A stretch of 64,000 nt of DNA from positions 1,998,536 to 2,062,535 of the forward strand of contig NZ_SMRO01000002.1 of assembly GCF_004359985.1 (NCBI RefSeq), in the 5' to 3' direction. This DNA comes from Paraburkholderia flava (GTDB taxonomy: Bacteria > Pseudomonadota > Gammaproteobacteria > Burkholderiales > Burkholderiaceae). The position numbers and the translations under genes are program-made. Shown here in pieces: positions 55,605 to 64,000 of the stretch. Positions within the stretch are counted from its first letter, which is position 1; each line of letters opens with the position of its first letter. The notes below the pieces were generated by a model. It made no database searches, had not been told where the DNA came from, and saw only the letters and a program-made list of their open reading frames with translations.

Positions 55605-55803
55605 AGGCACCGGAAGACAGAGAGCGAGCGAGACGATCGAACGATGTGGCCTTCAATCGCACGTAAAGACGAAGCACAGCGATTCTAGCGCACGCTCTGT
55701 TCGTGCCCTGCTATAGCCCTTTATCCGATGCGTGTCCGCTTGCCAGTCGCATGCAATCGTGTGCTCGCGCAAACGCTCATGATTCGTCCGAACGTCGAAA
55801 GTG

Positions 55804-55832
55804 TTGCGTCGACTTACGATTTACCCTATAAT
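55804..55832 (+). promoter_or_regulatory. Promoter of the initiator tRNA gene
   Basis: TATAAT at 55827-55832 lies 15 bp before the tRNA, and TTGCGT at 55804-55809 is 17 bp before it. The -10 is a perfect consensus and the distance fits a tRNA start. Confidence 0.7.
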
Positions 55833-55847
55833 CTTTTCTTCGACGGA

Positions 55848-55924
<77 letters not shown>

Positions 55925-55954
55925 AAGCGCTTTTAGCAGACGTCGAACGCAATC

Positions 55955-55983
55955 AAGGCTTGCCATACCGGCAGGCCTTTTTT
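55955..55983 (+). terminator. Terminator after tRNA-fMet
   Basis: Arms aaggcttgcc (55955-55964) and ggcaggcctt (55970-55979) with one T-G wobble and a 5-base loop, followed by a run of T to 55983. It ends the single tRNA transcript. Confidence 0.85.
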
Positions 55984-56192
55984 GTTTGTGCGCTCTTCAT
56001 TCGCACACCATCACACACGCGAACAAAACAAAAACAGAAATTTCGCAAACGACCCATAGTTATCCTCAACGCGACCGCGCAAAAAACCGCCGCACGCGCA
56101 CCGCCCGACCTCCCCCAGCAAAAGCCCCGCCCGCTTATCGTCGACCATCGGCCGGTGATACACTCGCCCTCACCCATCCGAGTCGTCTTCCT

Positions 56193-56738
56193 ATGAAATT
56201 CTGTTCCGTCTGCGGTCACGCGGTCAGTCTGAGCATTCCGCCCGGCGACAACCGCGAGCGCTTCGTGTGCGCGCAATGCGGCACCGTGCATTATCAGAAT
56301 CCGCGCAATGTGGTCGGCACCGTTCCGGTATGGGAAGACAAGGTGCTGCTGTGCCGTCGCGCGATCGAACCGCGTTACGGCTACTGGACGCTCCCCGCCG
56401 GCTTCATGGAAATGGGCGAGACGACGTCGGAAGGAAGCGCACGCGAAACGCTGGAAGAAGCCGGCGCGCGCGTCGAAGTGCAGAGCCTGTTCTCGCTGCT
56501 CAACGTGCCGCACGTGCATCAGGTGCATCTGTTCTATCTTGCGCGGCTGCTCGACCTCGACGTCGAAGCCGGCGAAGAAAGTCTCGAAGTGCGGCTCTTC
56601 GACGAAGCCGACATTCCGTGGGACGACATCGCGTTCCCGACCGTCGGCCAGACGCTGCGTTTCTTCTTCGCGGACCGTGCTGCCGGCACGTTCGGTCTGC
56701 ACACCGGCGACATCTTCCGCTCACTGCGCGAAGGCTGA
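56193..56738 (+). CDS. Nudix hydrolase with N-terminal zinc ribbon
   Basis: 181 residues. The zinc ribbon uses C4, C7, C26 and C29 ([16 protein letters not shown]), and the Nudix box is [24 protein letters not shown] with all catalytic Glu and Arg present. Nudix enzymes hydrolyse nucleoside diphosphates linked to other groups; a zinc ribbon of this type is shared with NudC-like NADH pyrophosphatases, but this protein is shorter. The substrate is not determined. aat follows 13 bp later. Confidence 0.9.
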   Translation: MKFCSVCGHAVSLSIPPGDNRERFVCAQCGTVHYQNPRNVVGTVPVWEDKVLLCRRAIEPRYGYWTLPAGFMEMGETTSEGSARETLEEAGARVEVQSLFSLLNVPHVHQVHLFYLARLLDLDVEAGEESLEVRLFDEADIPWDDIAFPTVGQTLRFFFADRAAGTFGLHTGDIFRSLREG

Positions 56739-56751
56739 ACGGCAAGCGCGC

Positions 56752-57489
56752 ATGGTCCCCTGGCTCGGCCCCGACGATCCCTTTCCGTCCGTCGAACGCG
56801 CGCTCGGTGCGACGAGCGGCGCGCCCGGTCTGCTCGCCGCGAGCGCGGATCTGCTGCCGTCGCGGCTCATCGACGCATACCGGCGTGGCATCTTCCCGTG
56901 GTATTCGGACGGCCAGCCGGTGCTGTGGTGGAGCCCCGATCCGCGGATGGTGCTGCGGCCCAACGAATTCAAAATCTCGCCGTCACTCAGAAAAACGCTG
57001 CGCCGCGTGCTGCGCGACGACGCGTGGGAGATCCGCGTCGATCACGATTTCGCGTCGGTGATGCGCGCATGCGCGCAGACCCCGCGACGCGACCAGCGCG
57101 GCACGTGGATCACCTCCGACGTGATCGATGCGTATTCGTCGCTGCATCGTCGCGGCGACGCGCACAGCATCGAAACGTGGCGTGACGGCAAGCGGATCGG
57201 TGGTCTGTACGGCGTGTCGTTCGGGCGAATGTTCTTCGGCGAATCGATGTTCGCGGAGGCCACCGATGCATCGAAAATCGCGCTCTCCGCGCTCGTCGCA
57301 CACTTGCGACGTCACGAGATAGAAATGATAGACTGCCAGCAGAACACGTCGCATCTGGCGTCGCTGGGCGGTCGCGAGATAGCGCGCAAGGCGTTCGTCG
57401 CACATGTTCGCGCGTCTGTCGATGCCGCGCCGATCCCCTGGCGTTTCGACAAGACCGTGCTGTCCGACGTCGTCGCGTCAGCGGCGTGA
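56752..57489 (+). CDS. aat: Leucyl/phenylalanyl-tRNA--protein transferase
   Basis: 245 residues from ATG 56752 ([18 protein letters not shown]). It attaches Leu or Phe to N-terminal Arg/Lys, marking proteins for ClpAP degradation. Family core: [43 protein letters not shown] and [17 protein letters not shown]. It follows the Nudix gene by 13 bp and precedes bpt, the second N-end transferase. Confidence 0.96.
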   Translation: MVPWLGPDDPFPSVERALGATSGAPGLLAASADLLPSRLIDAYRRGIFPWYSDGQPVLWWSPDPRMVLRPNEFKISPSLRKTLRRVLRDDAWEIRVDHDFASVMRACAQTPRRDQRGTWITSDVIDAYSSLHRRGDAHSIETWRDGKRIGGLYGVSFGRMFFGESMFAEATDASKIALSALVAHLRRHEIEMIDCQQNTSHLASLGGREIARKAFVAHVRASVDAAPIPWRFDKTVLSDVVASAA

Positions 57490-57646
57490 TGGACGGATCC
57501 GCGCAGTACCCCAGGCATGCAGGTCGTCAGGCACGGCAACGGATTCGCGATGAGAGTAGGTAGCGGTTCAGCGGCGGGTCTGTCACCGGCCGCACACGAA
57601 TTCGCCCTATACCTAGACGCACCGAGACGCTTCGAGAGCTGCCAAC

Positions 57647-58468
57647 GTGACTCACCCCAATGAGCTGCCGCTTTCACCGCTTTCCGCGCTGCAATTCTAT
57701 GCAACGGCGCCCTATCCCTGCAGTTATCTGGATGGACGTATCGCGCGCTCGCAGGTCGCCACGCCCAGCCATCTGATCAACTCCGACGTCTACACCGATC
57801 TCGTCAAGGCGGGCTTCCGGCGCTCCGGCGTCTTCACCTATCGGCCATACTGCGACGGCTGCCGCGCATGCGTGCCGGTGCGCGTGCCGGTCGATGCATT
57901 CGAGCCGAATCGCACACAGCGCCGCGTGTGGAAAAAACACGGCGCGCTCGTCGCGACGGTCTCGCCGCTGCACTACGACGAAGAGCACTACGCGCTCTAC
58001 ATGCGCTACCAGTCCGCGCGACATGCGGGCGGCGGCATGGATCGCGATAGTCGCGACCAGTACGAACAGTTCCTGCTGCAGAGCCGGATCAACTCGCGTC
58101 TCGTCGAATTCCGCGAGCCGGTCGACGAACACCCCGATCTGCCCGGCATCCTGCGGATGATCAGCATGATCGACATCCTCGGCGACGGGCTCTCGTCCGT
58201 GTATACGTTCTTCGAACCCGATGCACCGCATACCAGCTTCGGCACCTACAACATCCTCTGGCAGATCGAACAGGCACGCAGCCTGAAGCTGCCGTACGTG
58301 TATCTCGGCTACTGGATTCGCGAGAGTCCGAAGATGGCGTACAAGGCGAATTTCCACCCGCTCGAAGGGCTCACCGACAGCACGTGGAAAACGCTCGACA
58401 CCGAGCATGCCGATCTGCCGCCCGTCGATGAAGTGCTGCAGGGAAGGCGCGGTCCGGTGCGCTTTTAG
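57647..58468 (+). CDS. bpt: Aspartate/glutamate leucyltransferase
   Basis: 273 residues from a GTG at 57647 ([31 protein letters not shown]). Bpt transfers Leu to N-terminal Asp or Glu, extending the N-end rule. The Cys-rich motif [19 protein letters not shown] and [21 protein letters not shown] are diagnostic. It lies 157 bp after aat, pairing both tRNA-dependent transferases in one neighbourhood. Confidence 0.95.
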   Translation: MTHPNELPLSPLSALQFYATAPYPCSYLDGRIARSQVATPSHLINSDVYTDLVKAGFRRSGVFTYRPYCDGCRACVPVRVPVDAFEPNRTQRRVWKKHGALVATVSPLHYDEEHYALYMRYQSARHAGGGMDRDSRDQYEQFLLQSRINSRLVEFREPVDEHPDLPGILRMISMIDILGDGLSSVYTFFEPDAPHTSFGTYNILWQIEQARSLKLPYVYLGYWIRESPKMAYKANFHPLEGLTDSTWKTLDTEHADLPPVDEVLQGRRGPVRF

Positions 58469-58599
58469 CGAGCGCTTTTTGCACGCTCCAGCACGCCAAC
58501 CGTCCTCGATTCACGCGCGATCCACCCCACGCGCCGGTCCGGTCTGCCGATGCCGGTAAAATAGCGGGTTCTCATTTTCCGGCCGCCAGGCTCCGCCCC

Positions 58600-59628
58600 G
58601 TGTTCAGTTCCCTCTACCCGCTCGTACGCGCCCAACTCTTTCGCATGGATGCGGAAGACGCTCACCACTTGACGCTCAAGCTGCTCGGCGCCGCCGGCCG
58701 CACCGGTCTCGCCGGTACGCTGGCGCCGCGCGTGCCCGACGCGCCGCGCACCGTGATGGGCCTCACGTTCCGCAACCCGGTCGGTCTCGCTGCGGGTCTC
58801 GACAAGGACGGCGCGTGCATCGACGGGCTCGCGGCGCTCGGTTTCGGTTTCATCGAAGTCGGCACGGTGACGCCGCGCGCGCAGCCGGGCAATCCGCGGC
58901 CGCGGATGTTCCGTCTGCCGCAGGCGAATGCGCTGATCAACCGGATGGGCTTCAACAACGCAGGTGTCGACCAGTTTGTGCAGAACGTGCAGGCGGCCCG
59001 CTATCGCGGCGTGCTGGGGCTGAACATCGGCAAGAACGCCGACACGCCGATCGAGCGCGCCGCCGAAGATTATCTGTACTGCCTCGAACGCGTGTACCCG
59101 TTCGCGAGCTACGTGACGATCAACATCTCGTCGCCGAACACGAAGAACCTGCGACAACTGCAGGGCGCGGGCGAACTCGATGCGCTGCTCGCCGCATTGA
59201 AGGACAAGCAGCAACGGCTCGCGGATCTGCACGGCAAGCTCGTGCCGCTCGCGCTGAAGATCGCGCCCGATCTCGACGACGAACAGGTCAAGGAGATCGC
59301 CGGCACGCTGCTGCGGCACAAGATCGAAGGGGTGATCGCGACGAACACGACGCTCGCGCGCTCGGCGGTTACGGGTCTTCCTCATGCCGACGAAGCGGGC
59401 GGCCTGTCGGGCCGGCCGGTGTTCGATGCGTCGAACGAGGTGATCCGCAAGCTGCGCAGCGAAGTCGGCGACACGGTGCCGATCATCGGTGTGGGCGGGA
59501 TTTTTTCCGGCGACGATGCGCGCGCGAAGCTGGCCGCGGGCGCGGCGCTGGTGCAGCTTTATACGGGCTTCATTTACCGTGGACCCACGCTCGTTCGCGA
59601 ATGTGTGCAGGCGGTGGGCAGAGCGTAA
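58600..59628 (+). CDS. pyrD: Dihydroorotate dehydrogenase (quinone), class 2
   Basis: 342-residue membrane-associated flavoenzyme oxidising dihydroorotate to orotate in pyrimidine synthesis, with quinone as acceptor. It starts with GTG at 58600 ([26 protein letters not shown]), the N-terminal helical extension that marks class 2. FMN and active-site segments are [33 protein letters not shown] (catalytic Ser) and [21 protein letters not shown]. It converges with lepB. Confidence 0.96.
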   Translation: MFSSLYPLVRAQLFRMDAEDAHHLTLKLLGAAGRTGLAGTLAPRVPDAPRTVMGLTFRNPVGLAAGLDKDGACIDGLAALGFGFIEVGTVTPRAQPGNPRPRMFRLPQANALINRMGFNNAGVDQFVQNVQAARYRGVLGLNIGKNADTPIERAAEDYLYCLERVYPFASYVTINISSPNTKNLRQLQGAGELDALLAALKDKQQRLADLHGKLVPLALKIAPDLDDEQVKEIAGTLLRHKIEGVIATNTTLARSAVTGLPHADEAGGLSGRPVFDASNEVIRKLRSEVGDTVPIIGVGGIFSGDDARAKLAAGAALVQLYTGFIYRGPTLVRECVQAVGRA

Positions 59629-59635
59629 ACGCAGA

Positions 59636-59661
59636 AGCCGGTGCGACTTACGCAACCGGCT
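59636..59661. terminator. Hairpin between convergent pyrD and lepB
   Basis: Left arm agccggtgcg (59636-59645) pairs with cgc-a-accggct (59651-59661) with one bulged A and a 5-base loop, 7 bp after the pyrD stop. No T run follows, so it is a possible bidirectional terminator. Confidence 0.45.
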
Positions 59662-59675
59662 CTCACCTCATCACA

Positions 59676-60383
59676 TCATCGCGACGCCAGCGGCACATTC
59701 ACCGCCGCCGCATCGAGCGCCACCCCGAAGCGATCGAAACGCGGCTTGTAGAAGTGATCCGGATCGAGCGAGAACGCGACACGGCGCGTCCGGCCCATCA
59801 GCTCTTTGCGCGGAAAGAAACCGAAGTAACGTGAATCCGCGCTGTCGTCGCGGTTGTCGCCGAGCATCAGATACTCGCCCGGCGGCACCGTCACCGGGCC
59901 GAACGTCCGGCGCGGGCTCGGCGCGTATTCGGACAGACGCACCGCATGCGCGACGCCGCCGAAACGCTCGACGTAGTAATCGCCGGGCGAGTCCGTGTCG
60001 CCGGGGAGCGGGCCGACCGTCATCGGTTGATAACTCGCGCGCGCACCGTTCACATACAGCACGTTGTCGCGCAGCGCGACGCGGTCTCCTGGCAAACCGA
60101 TCAGCCGCTTGACGATCAGATCGTGTGCCGTCGACGAATCGATCGTTACGATGTCGCCGCGATGCGGATCGTGCAGATGCGCGATCGCGATGTGCGTCAG
60201 CGGCACGCGCAGATCGTAGGCCATCTTGTCGACGAAAATGCGGTCGCCTTCGCGAATGGTCGGCAGCATCGAACCGCTCGGCACGACGTTCCAGTCGGCC
60301 ACCGCGCTGCGAAACAACACCATCAGGACGAGAAAAGCGACGAGACTCCGGTACTCGCGCCACAGTCGGGCCAGCATGCGCAT
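59676..60383 (-). CDS. lepB: Signal peptidase I
   Basis: 235 residues from ATG 60383, with aggag nine bases upstream; a GTG at 60416 would add eleven. One N-terminal membrane segment at about 13-29 anchors the periplasmic catalytic domain. The Ser/Lys dyad is S38 in VPSGSMLPTI and K92 in LIVKRLIGLPGD, followed by LMLGDNRDDSADSRYFGFF. It is shorter than the E. coli enzyme, with a single anchor instead of two. The main housekeeping lepB of Burkholderia lies with lepA and rnc, so this is probably an additional copy. Confidence 0.92.
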   Translation of the reverse strand: MRMLARLWREYRSLVAFLVLMVLFRSAVADWNVVPSGSMLPTIREGDRIFVDKMAYDLRVPLTHIAIAHLHDPHRGDIVTIDSSTAHDLIVKRLIGLPGDRVALRDNVLYVNGARASYQPMTVGPLPGDTDSPGDYYVERFGGVAHAVRLSEYAPSPRRTFGPVTVPPGEYLMLGDNRDDSADSRYFGFFPRKELMGRTRRVAFSLDPDHFYKPRFDRFGVALDAAAVNVPLASR

Positions 60384-60696
60384 CGGGAACTGCTCCTGCA
60401 AGAAAACGGACGACACCAGCTGGAAAACGGGCCGCCCTGAAGATCGAAAGCCTGGCGACAGCTGGCGCTACGCACCGCTGCCCGCGCAAATCGTATCACT
60501 GCCGGGGAGCGGTTGCGGCGTTGGAGAACGCGACGCGCACGCTTCGCGCGTCCTAGCCGCGCACGTACGCCTCGCAGACCGCACGCCGCGCTCGCCGCAT
60601 CGGCAGCAAATTCGGAGCACGCTGCACGCCATGCCGAGGTAGCGCAGACCCCACGCTACTCGTCATCGGCGATGAACCGCACGCCCCACGCCGCGC

Positions 60697-61701
60697 TCAG
60701 GCAGCACCAGACCCGCGTTCCTCTTCATCCGCCGCAAACCGCACCCCCAAAGCCGCGCGCGCCGCATCGGCCATCTCGATCATCTGCAGCGACAGCGCAT
60801 GCGTCATCACCGGGCTTTCGTTCGCGCCCGCGCGGATCAGTTCGCAGAAATGCGCGGTCTCGTAGTTGAGGCCGCCGCCGTCGAACGGCGCGTCGAGTTC
60901 GACGACCCGGCCGCCCTTATAACGGATCGTCGCGCGAGCCGGGTTCCACCAGTTTTCGTGGATCGTCACGTGGCCGCCGGGCGCCATGATCAGTGCATCG
61001 CCGCGACCATGCAGATCGAGTCCGCAGAACAGTTGCGCGATGCCATGTTCGTGCCGGCAGTTCAGACTCGCAAACGTATCGACGCCGGTCAGCCCGACGC
61101 GGCCCAAGGTCTGCACGTCGAGCGGCGCACCGAGCCAGTCGACTGCAAGAAAAATCTCGTAGATACCAATATCGAGCAGCGCGCCGCCCGCATGCTCGAA
61201 CGACAGCGACGGATGATCCGCCGGCACGCCCGGCACCGAGCAGCCCGCGCGCACGAGGCCCGGCACGCCGATCGGATCGCGTGCGAGATGCTCGCGTAAC
61301 TGTCGATACAGCGGATAGAACGGCGGCTTCATCGCTTCCATGAACAGAAGGCCCCTGCGGCGCGCGGTCGCGACGACGCGTTCGAGCTGCGCGCGATTCA
61401 CGGTCGCCGGCTTCTCGCACAGCACGTGGCAACCCGCTTCGAGCGCCGCGATTGCGTACGCCGCGTGGCTGTCCTGCATCGTCGCGATATAGACGGCATC
61501 GATGCCGCTCGCGAGCAGCGCCGCGAAGCTGTCGCAGGCTGCGCCGCCGGTCGCTTCCGCGAAGGCGGTCGTCGATTCCGTGCGGCGCGACCACACGGAG
61601 GCGAGCCGTGCGTGCGGCACGTGCGCGAGGCTATCGGCAAACCGGCGCGCAATGCGTCCGGCGCCGACGATCCCCCAGCGGATGACGGTCGTATCGGTCA
61701 T
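60697..61701 (-). CDS. Gfo/Idh/MocA family oxidoreductase
   Basis: 334 residues with the NAD(P) motif GIVGAGRIARRFADSL, the CEKPATVNRAQLE motif with the conserved Lys, and a C-terminal substrate domain (GGALLDIGIYEIFLAVDWLG). Such enzymes oxidise or reduce sugars, inositols or biliverdin; the substrate here cannot be deduced. Tandem 12-bp repeats lie 46 bp before the start. The GntR-type regulator gene upstream on the same strand may control it. Confidence 0.88.
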   Translation of the reverse strand: MTDTTVIRWGIVGAGRIARRFADSLAHVPHARLASVWSRRTESTTAFAEATGGAACDSFAALLASGIDAVYIATMQDSHAAYAIAALEAGCHVLCEKPATVNRAQLERVVATARRRGLLFMEAMKPPFYPLYRQLREHLARDPIGVPGLVRAGCSVPGVPADHPSLSFEHAGGALLDIGIYEIFLAVDWLGAPLDVQTLGRVGLTGVDTFASLNCRHEHGIAQLFCGLDLHGRGDALIMAPGGHVTIHENWWNPARATIRYKGGRVVELDAPFDGGGLNYETAHFCELIRAGANESPVMTHALSLQMIEMADAARAALGVRFAADEEERGSGAA

Positions 61702-61746
61702 GAAGGGTTCGGGTCCTGGTCGTTGTTGAATGACAGGCCCGTATTG

Positions 61747-61794
61747 TCGCCGATGCGCTTGCCGATGCAGTCGCCGATGCAGTCACCGACGCGC
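61747..61794 (-). repeat. Four tandem 12-bp repeats
   Basis: Four copies of tcgccgatgcag or close variants at 61747-61758, 61759-61770, 61771-61782 and 61783-61794, in the 164 bp between the Gfo/Idh/MocA and GntR genes. Units 2 and 3 differ at one base, units 1 and 4 at two to four. They lie directly before the oxidoreductase start, in its probable leader. Confidence 0.75.
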
Positions 61795-61865
61795 GACGCC
61801 ATCCGACACCGCGCTCAGGACATGAAGCTCGACGCGCTACCGGAAAGCGCGTCGTCAACCACACA

Positions 61866-62582
61866 TCAACGATGCGGCGGATCCACGGCGAACGCGTTGC
61901 CGACTTCTTCGACGGTGTAATCGATCAGCGCAAGCGAAGCCGCCTCAGCCTCTTTCGGATCGCGCCGCTCGATCGCTTCGACGACGCGTCCGTGCGTGCG
62001 CTTCACGGCCTCCCACACGCTGTCCTTCTGGTTGATGATCGGGTTCACCGCCGTCAGCGCGCCGCGAATAATCGCCGCCATCTGCTTGAAGAACTGGTTG
62101 CCGCTCGCGACGACGATGCGCGTGTGCAGCAGTTCGTCGGCGACCTGGTAGCCGGGCTCGCCGGGCCGGATCGCGCACAGCGCGTCGTACGCGTCGCGGA
62201 TCGCCGCGATGTCCACCGCGCTGCCGCGCGCGGCGGCCTGCGCGGAGGCGCGCGGTTCGATCAGGATGCGAAACTCGATCACGTCGCGCAGGAACATCGG
62301 GTCAGGCTTCGCGCGAAAGCGCCAGTTGACCACGTCCTCATCGATCATCCGCCAGTCGTGCATCGGCCGGATGCGCGTGCCGATCTTCGGCCGCACGTCG
62401 AGCATATCGCGCGCGAGCAGCATCGACAGCGCCTCGCGCATCACCGTGCGGCTCACGTCGAACTCTTTGGACAGGATGTCCTGGGGCGGCAGCACCGCTC
62501 CATACTTCTCCTCGACGATCCCCGTGACGAGACCGTCCATCACCTTGCTGACCAGTGACCGTTCCTTGTTGCCCTGTTCCAT
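61866..62582 (-). CDS. GntR family regulator, FadR/FCD type
   Basis: 238 residues: winged HTH (LPPQDILSKEFDVSRTVMRE, then LLARDMLDVRPKIGTRI) and an all-helical FCD ligand domain with the metal-binding histidine pattern (FRDVIEFRILIEPRASAQAA... ELLHTRIV ... RTHGRVVEAI). The pattern is reminiscent of DgoR-like regulators of sugar acid catabolism. It has a strong gggggagag site before its ATG. Ligand unknown; the neighbouring oxidoreductase is a plausible target. Confidence 0.88.
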   Translation of the reverse strand: MEQGNKERSLVSKVMDGLVTGIVEEKYGAVLPPQDILSKEFDVSRTVMREALSMLLARDMLDVRPKIGTRIRPMHDWRMIDEDVVNWRFRAKPDPMFLRDVIEFRILIEPRASAQAAARGSAVDIAAIRDAYDALCAIRPGEPGYQVADELLHTRIVVASGNQFFKQMAAIIRGALTAVNPIINQKDSVWEAVKRTHGRVVEAIERRDPKEAEAASLALIDYTVEEVGNAFAVDPPHR

Positions 62583-62922
62583 AGCCCTCTCCCCCGATGC
62601 GGCGAAGCTGCCCGCATTCTGTTGATCGTTCCGCGCCCTCGTTGCGTCGTCAGGGCCTGTCGTATGGCCCTTTTCGCTACGTTGCTTGCTCCGTAAAGGT
62701 TGCGCCAGTTGGGATACGTCCTGACAGGGTTATCCCTCTGAGGAATTGTTTCGTAGTTGAAACGTCTGTACGGACAACGAGTATCAGGCTTGCGTAAAAC
62801 GCTCGCTGCGCAGGAAAAATTGCATCGCGCGGCGCTCGGGGCGTCGCTTCTACGCCACGCTGGCCGGTTCGGCCTGGGCCAGTCGACCCGGCCCGAAAGA
62901 TCCGGTCAGCTCGCCGGACCCG
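62583..62922. other. Intergenic region between gntR and the flavin reductase
   Basis: 340 bp without a recognisable gene. The middle part has a GTAC-centred near-palindrome gtctgtacggac at 62764-62775, a possible operator for the GntR protein, located 180 bp before its start. Nothing else of note. Confidence 0.5.
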
Positions 62923-63552
62923 CTACGCGACCGACCCGTAACGGCCACCGAAAAAAACCAGCGGCGCATGTTCGTCGAGCGAAAACATCCGCACCTCACC
63001 AACGAACAACGTGTGGTCGCCGCACGGATGCCGGTCGACCACCCGCGCCGCGAAACGCGCGACCGCGTGTTCGAGCAGCGCGACGTCGGGCATCCCGTCG
63101 ACGGTCGCGAAGCGCGGTGCGAGATGCTGCCCGAAGCGCGTCTGCGGCTCGCCGGCGAAGTGCCGGCTGTGCGGCTCCTGCGCATGCGACAGCACGCTCA
63201 CGCCGAAGCTCGTCGCGCGCATCAGCCGTTCGTGCATCCGGGCGCGATGACCGACCGACACGACGATCAGCGGCGGCTTCAGCGACCCGGACATGAACGC
63301 GTTCGCAGTCATCGCGTGCAGTGTGTCGCCGCTGCCCGCCGAGATCACGACGACCCCGGTAGCGAAGCGCCCGAGCGCGTGACGAAAACGGCGTTCGTCG
63401 AACGATGCGGCAGCGGAAGCGGAAGCGCTTTCAGCGGCAACCGGCAACGCGCCGGCGCTCACCGCAGCAACCGCAATCGCCCCACCGGCGAACACGCCCG
63501 CCGAGCCCGCAGCGCCCTGCACATCACTTGCCGTCGCCACCCGTGCGTCCAT
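62923..63552 (-). CDS. Flavin reductase-like domain protein
   Basis: 209 residues. The flavin reductase domain covers about 52-209: [39 protein letters not shown] and [19 protein letters not shown] are typical of the HpaC/RutF group, which supplies reduced flavin to two-component monooxygenases. No partner monooxygenase is adjacent. The first 50 residues form an Ala/Gly/Ser-rich extension without a known fold. The ATG at 63552 has gaagga upstream and lies inside the end of the preceding manC gene (29-bp overlap). Confidence 0.87.
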   Translation of the reverse strand: MDARVATASDVQGAAGSAGVFAGGAIAVAAVSAGALPVAAESASASAAASFDERRFRHALGRFATGVVVISAGSGDTLHAMTANAFMSGSLKPPLIVVSVGHRARMHERLMRATSFGVSVLSHAQEPHSRHFAGEPQTRFGQHLAPRFATVDGMPDVALLEHAVARFAARVVDRHPCGDHTLFVGEVRMFSLDEHAPLVFFGGRYGSVA

Positions 63553-64000
63553 CGTCGGTCTCCTTCACGCGGCCGTACTGATCGTCGAAGCGCACGATGT
63601 CGTCCTCGCCGAGGTAGCTGCCCGATTGCACTTCGATGATTTCGAGCGGCGTCTTGCCCGGATTTTCGAGCCGGTGCGTGACGCCGAGCGGAATGTAGGT
63701 GGACTGGTTCTCAGTGAGCAGAAAAGTCTCGTCGCCGCGCGTGACGCGCGCGGTGCCGCGCACGACGACCCAGTGCTCGGCGCGATGATGGTGCATCTGC
63801 AGCGACAGCCGGCCACCCGGTTTCACGACGATGCGCTTCACCTGGAAGCGCTCCCCGTTCTCGAGCGAATCGTAGTAGCCCCACGGCCGCCGGACCTTGC
63901 GATGATCCTGCGCTTCGGGTCGCTGCTCCGCCTTCAGCCGACCGACGATCGCCTTCACGTCCTGCACGCGATCGCGCGCGGCGACGAGCACCGCGTCCGC
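63524..64000 (-). CDS. manC: Mannose-1-phosphate guanylyltransferase/mannose-6-phosphate isomerase, C-terminal part
   Basis: 3' end of a gene that continues past the right edge. The visible about 158 residues show the end of the nucleotidyltransferase ([20 protein letters not shown]) and the cupin isomerase domain with [20 protein letters not shown], the metal-binding [18 protein letters not shown] and [20 protein letters not shown]. It makes GDP-mannose for exopolysaccharide or LPS. Its tail after the cupin ([16 protein letters not shown]) overlaps the next gene by 29 bp. Also called CpsB or XanB in different species. Confidence 0.92.
   Translation of the reverse strand, partial: ADAVLVAARDRVQDVKAIVGRLKAEQRPEAQDHRKVRRPWGYYDSLENGERFQVKRIVVKPGGRLSLQMHHHRAEHWVVVRGTARVTRGDETFLLTENQSTYIPLGVTHRLENPGKTPLEIIEVQSGSYLGEDDIVRFDDQYGRVKETDDGRTGGDGK

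Overview
The window is an ordinary chromosomal segment of a high-GC betaproteobacterium, almost certainly Burkholderiaceae (Burkholderia or Paraburkholderia). The evidence is the gene order rpsF-priB-rpsR-rplI-dnaB, a complete Ara4N lipid A cluster with ArnA split into two genes, sbp-cysTWA-cysB, lexA with two SOS boxes, and the aat-bpt-pyrD run. I see no prophage, transposase, CRISPR array, toxin-antitoxin pair or defence island. Both window ends cut through genes: thrC on the left and a ManC-type gene on the right.

Layout. 1-3756 (minus): alaA-type aminotransferase, hom, thrC. 4285-12297 (plus): an Mth938-like gene, then the Ara4N genes arnT, an SMR-type flippase, arnB, arnC, the ArnA formyltransferase, the ArnA dehydrogenase and arnD. 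12441-17399 (plus): bcp, phoH, an NlpC/P60 lipoprotein and an SDR without the usual catalytic Tyr/Lys. 17447-22285 (minus): pit with its DUF47 partner, then dnaB and the rpsF-priB-rpsR-rplI operon. 22468-27199: a LysR regulator diverging from the glyoxylate-to-glycerate genes gcl, hyi and glxR. 27655-34517: lysM (Kbp), an asparaginase, and the sulfate uptake operon sbp-cysT-cysW-cysA-cysB. 34832-39222: lexA plus a small cotranscribed unknown gene, a DUF2939 protein, a universal stress protein and a NodI/NodJ-type ABC exporter. 39276-45729: a tas-like aldo/keto reductase, an MFS pump, small unknown genes, tRNA-His, dusA and two small secreted proteins. 45757-49025 (minus): ssuD-ssuC-ssuB and a Mop-domain protein. 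49574-55604: a membrane protein, a TetR regulator with an acyl-CoA hydrolase, a divergent epimerase, a run of small hypothetical genes, and an SMR transporter with a UPF0303 gene. 55848-60383: initiator tRNA-fMet, a Nudix hydrolase, aat, bpt, pyrD and lepB. 60697-64000 (minus): a Gfo/Idh/MocA oxidoreductase, a GntR/FCD regulator, a flavin reductase and the 3' end of manC.

How the genes work together. The Ara4N genes make, flip and transfer 4-amino-4-deoxy-L-arabinose to lipid A. gcl-hyi-glxR turn glyoxylate into glycerate. The cys and ssu groups take up and use sulfate and alkanesulfonates. rpsF-priB-rpsR-rplI and dnaB couple ribosome and replisome genes. aat and bpt act in the N-end degradation pathway.

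I did not find a clearly new biological system. The best leads are regulatory or concern single genes: an 11-bp-period direct repeat before arnT that resembles a response-regulator box, paired LexA boxes controlling lexA and an unknown 112-residue protein, an SDR lacking YxxxK, a perfect TetR-type palindrome, an inverted repeat before lysM, and tandem repeats in two intergenic regions.
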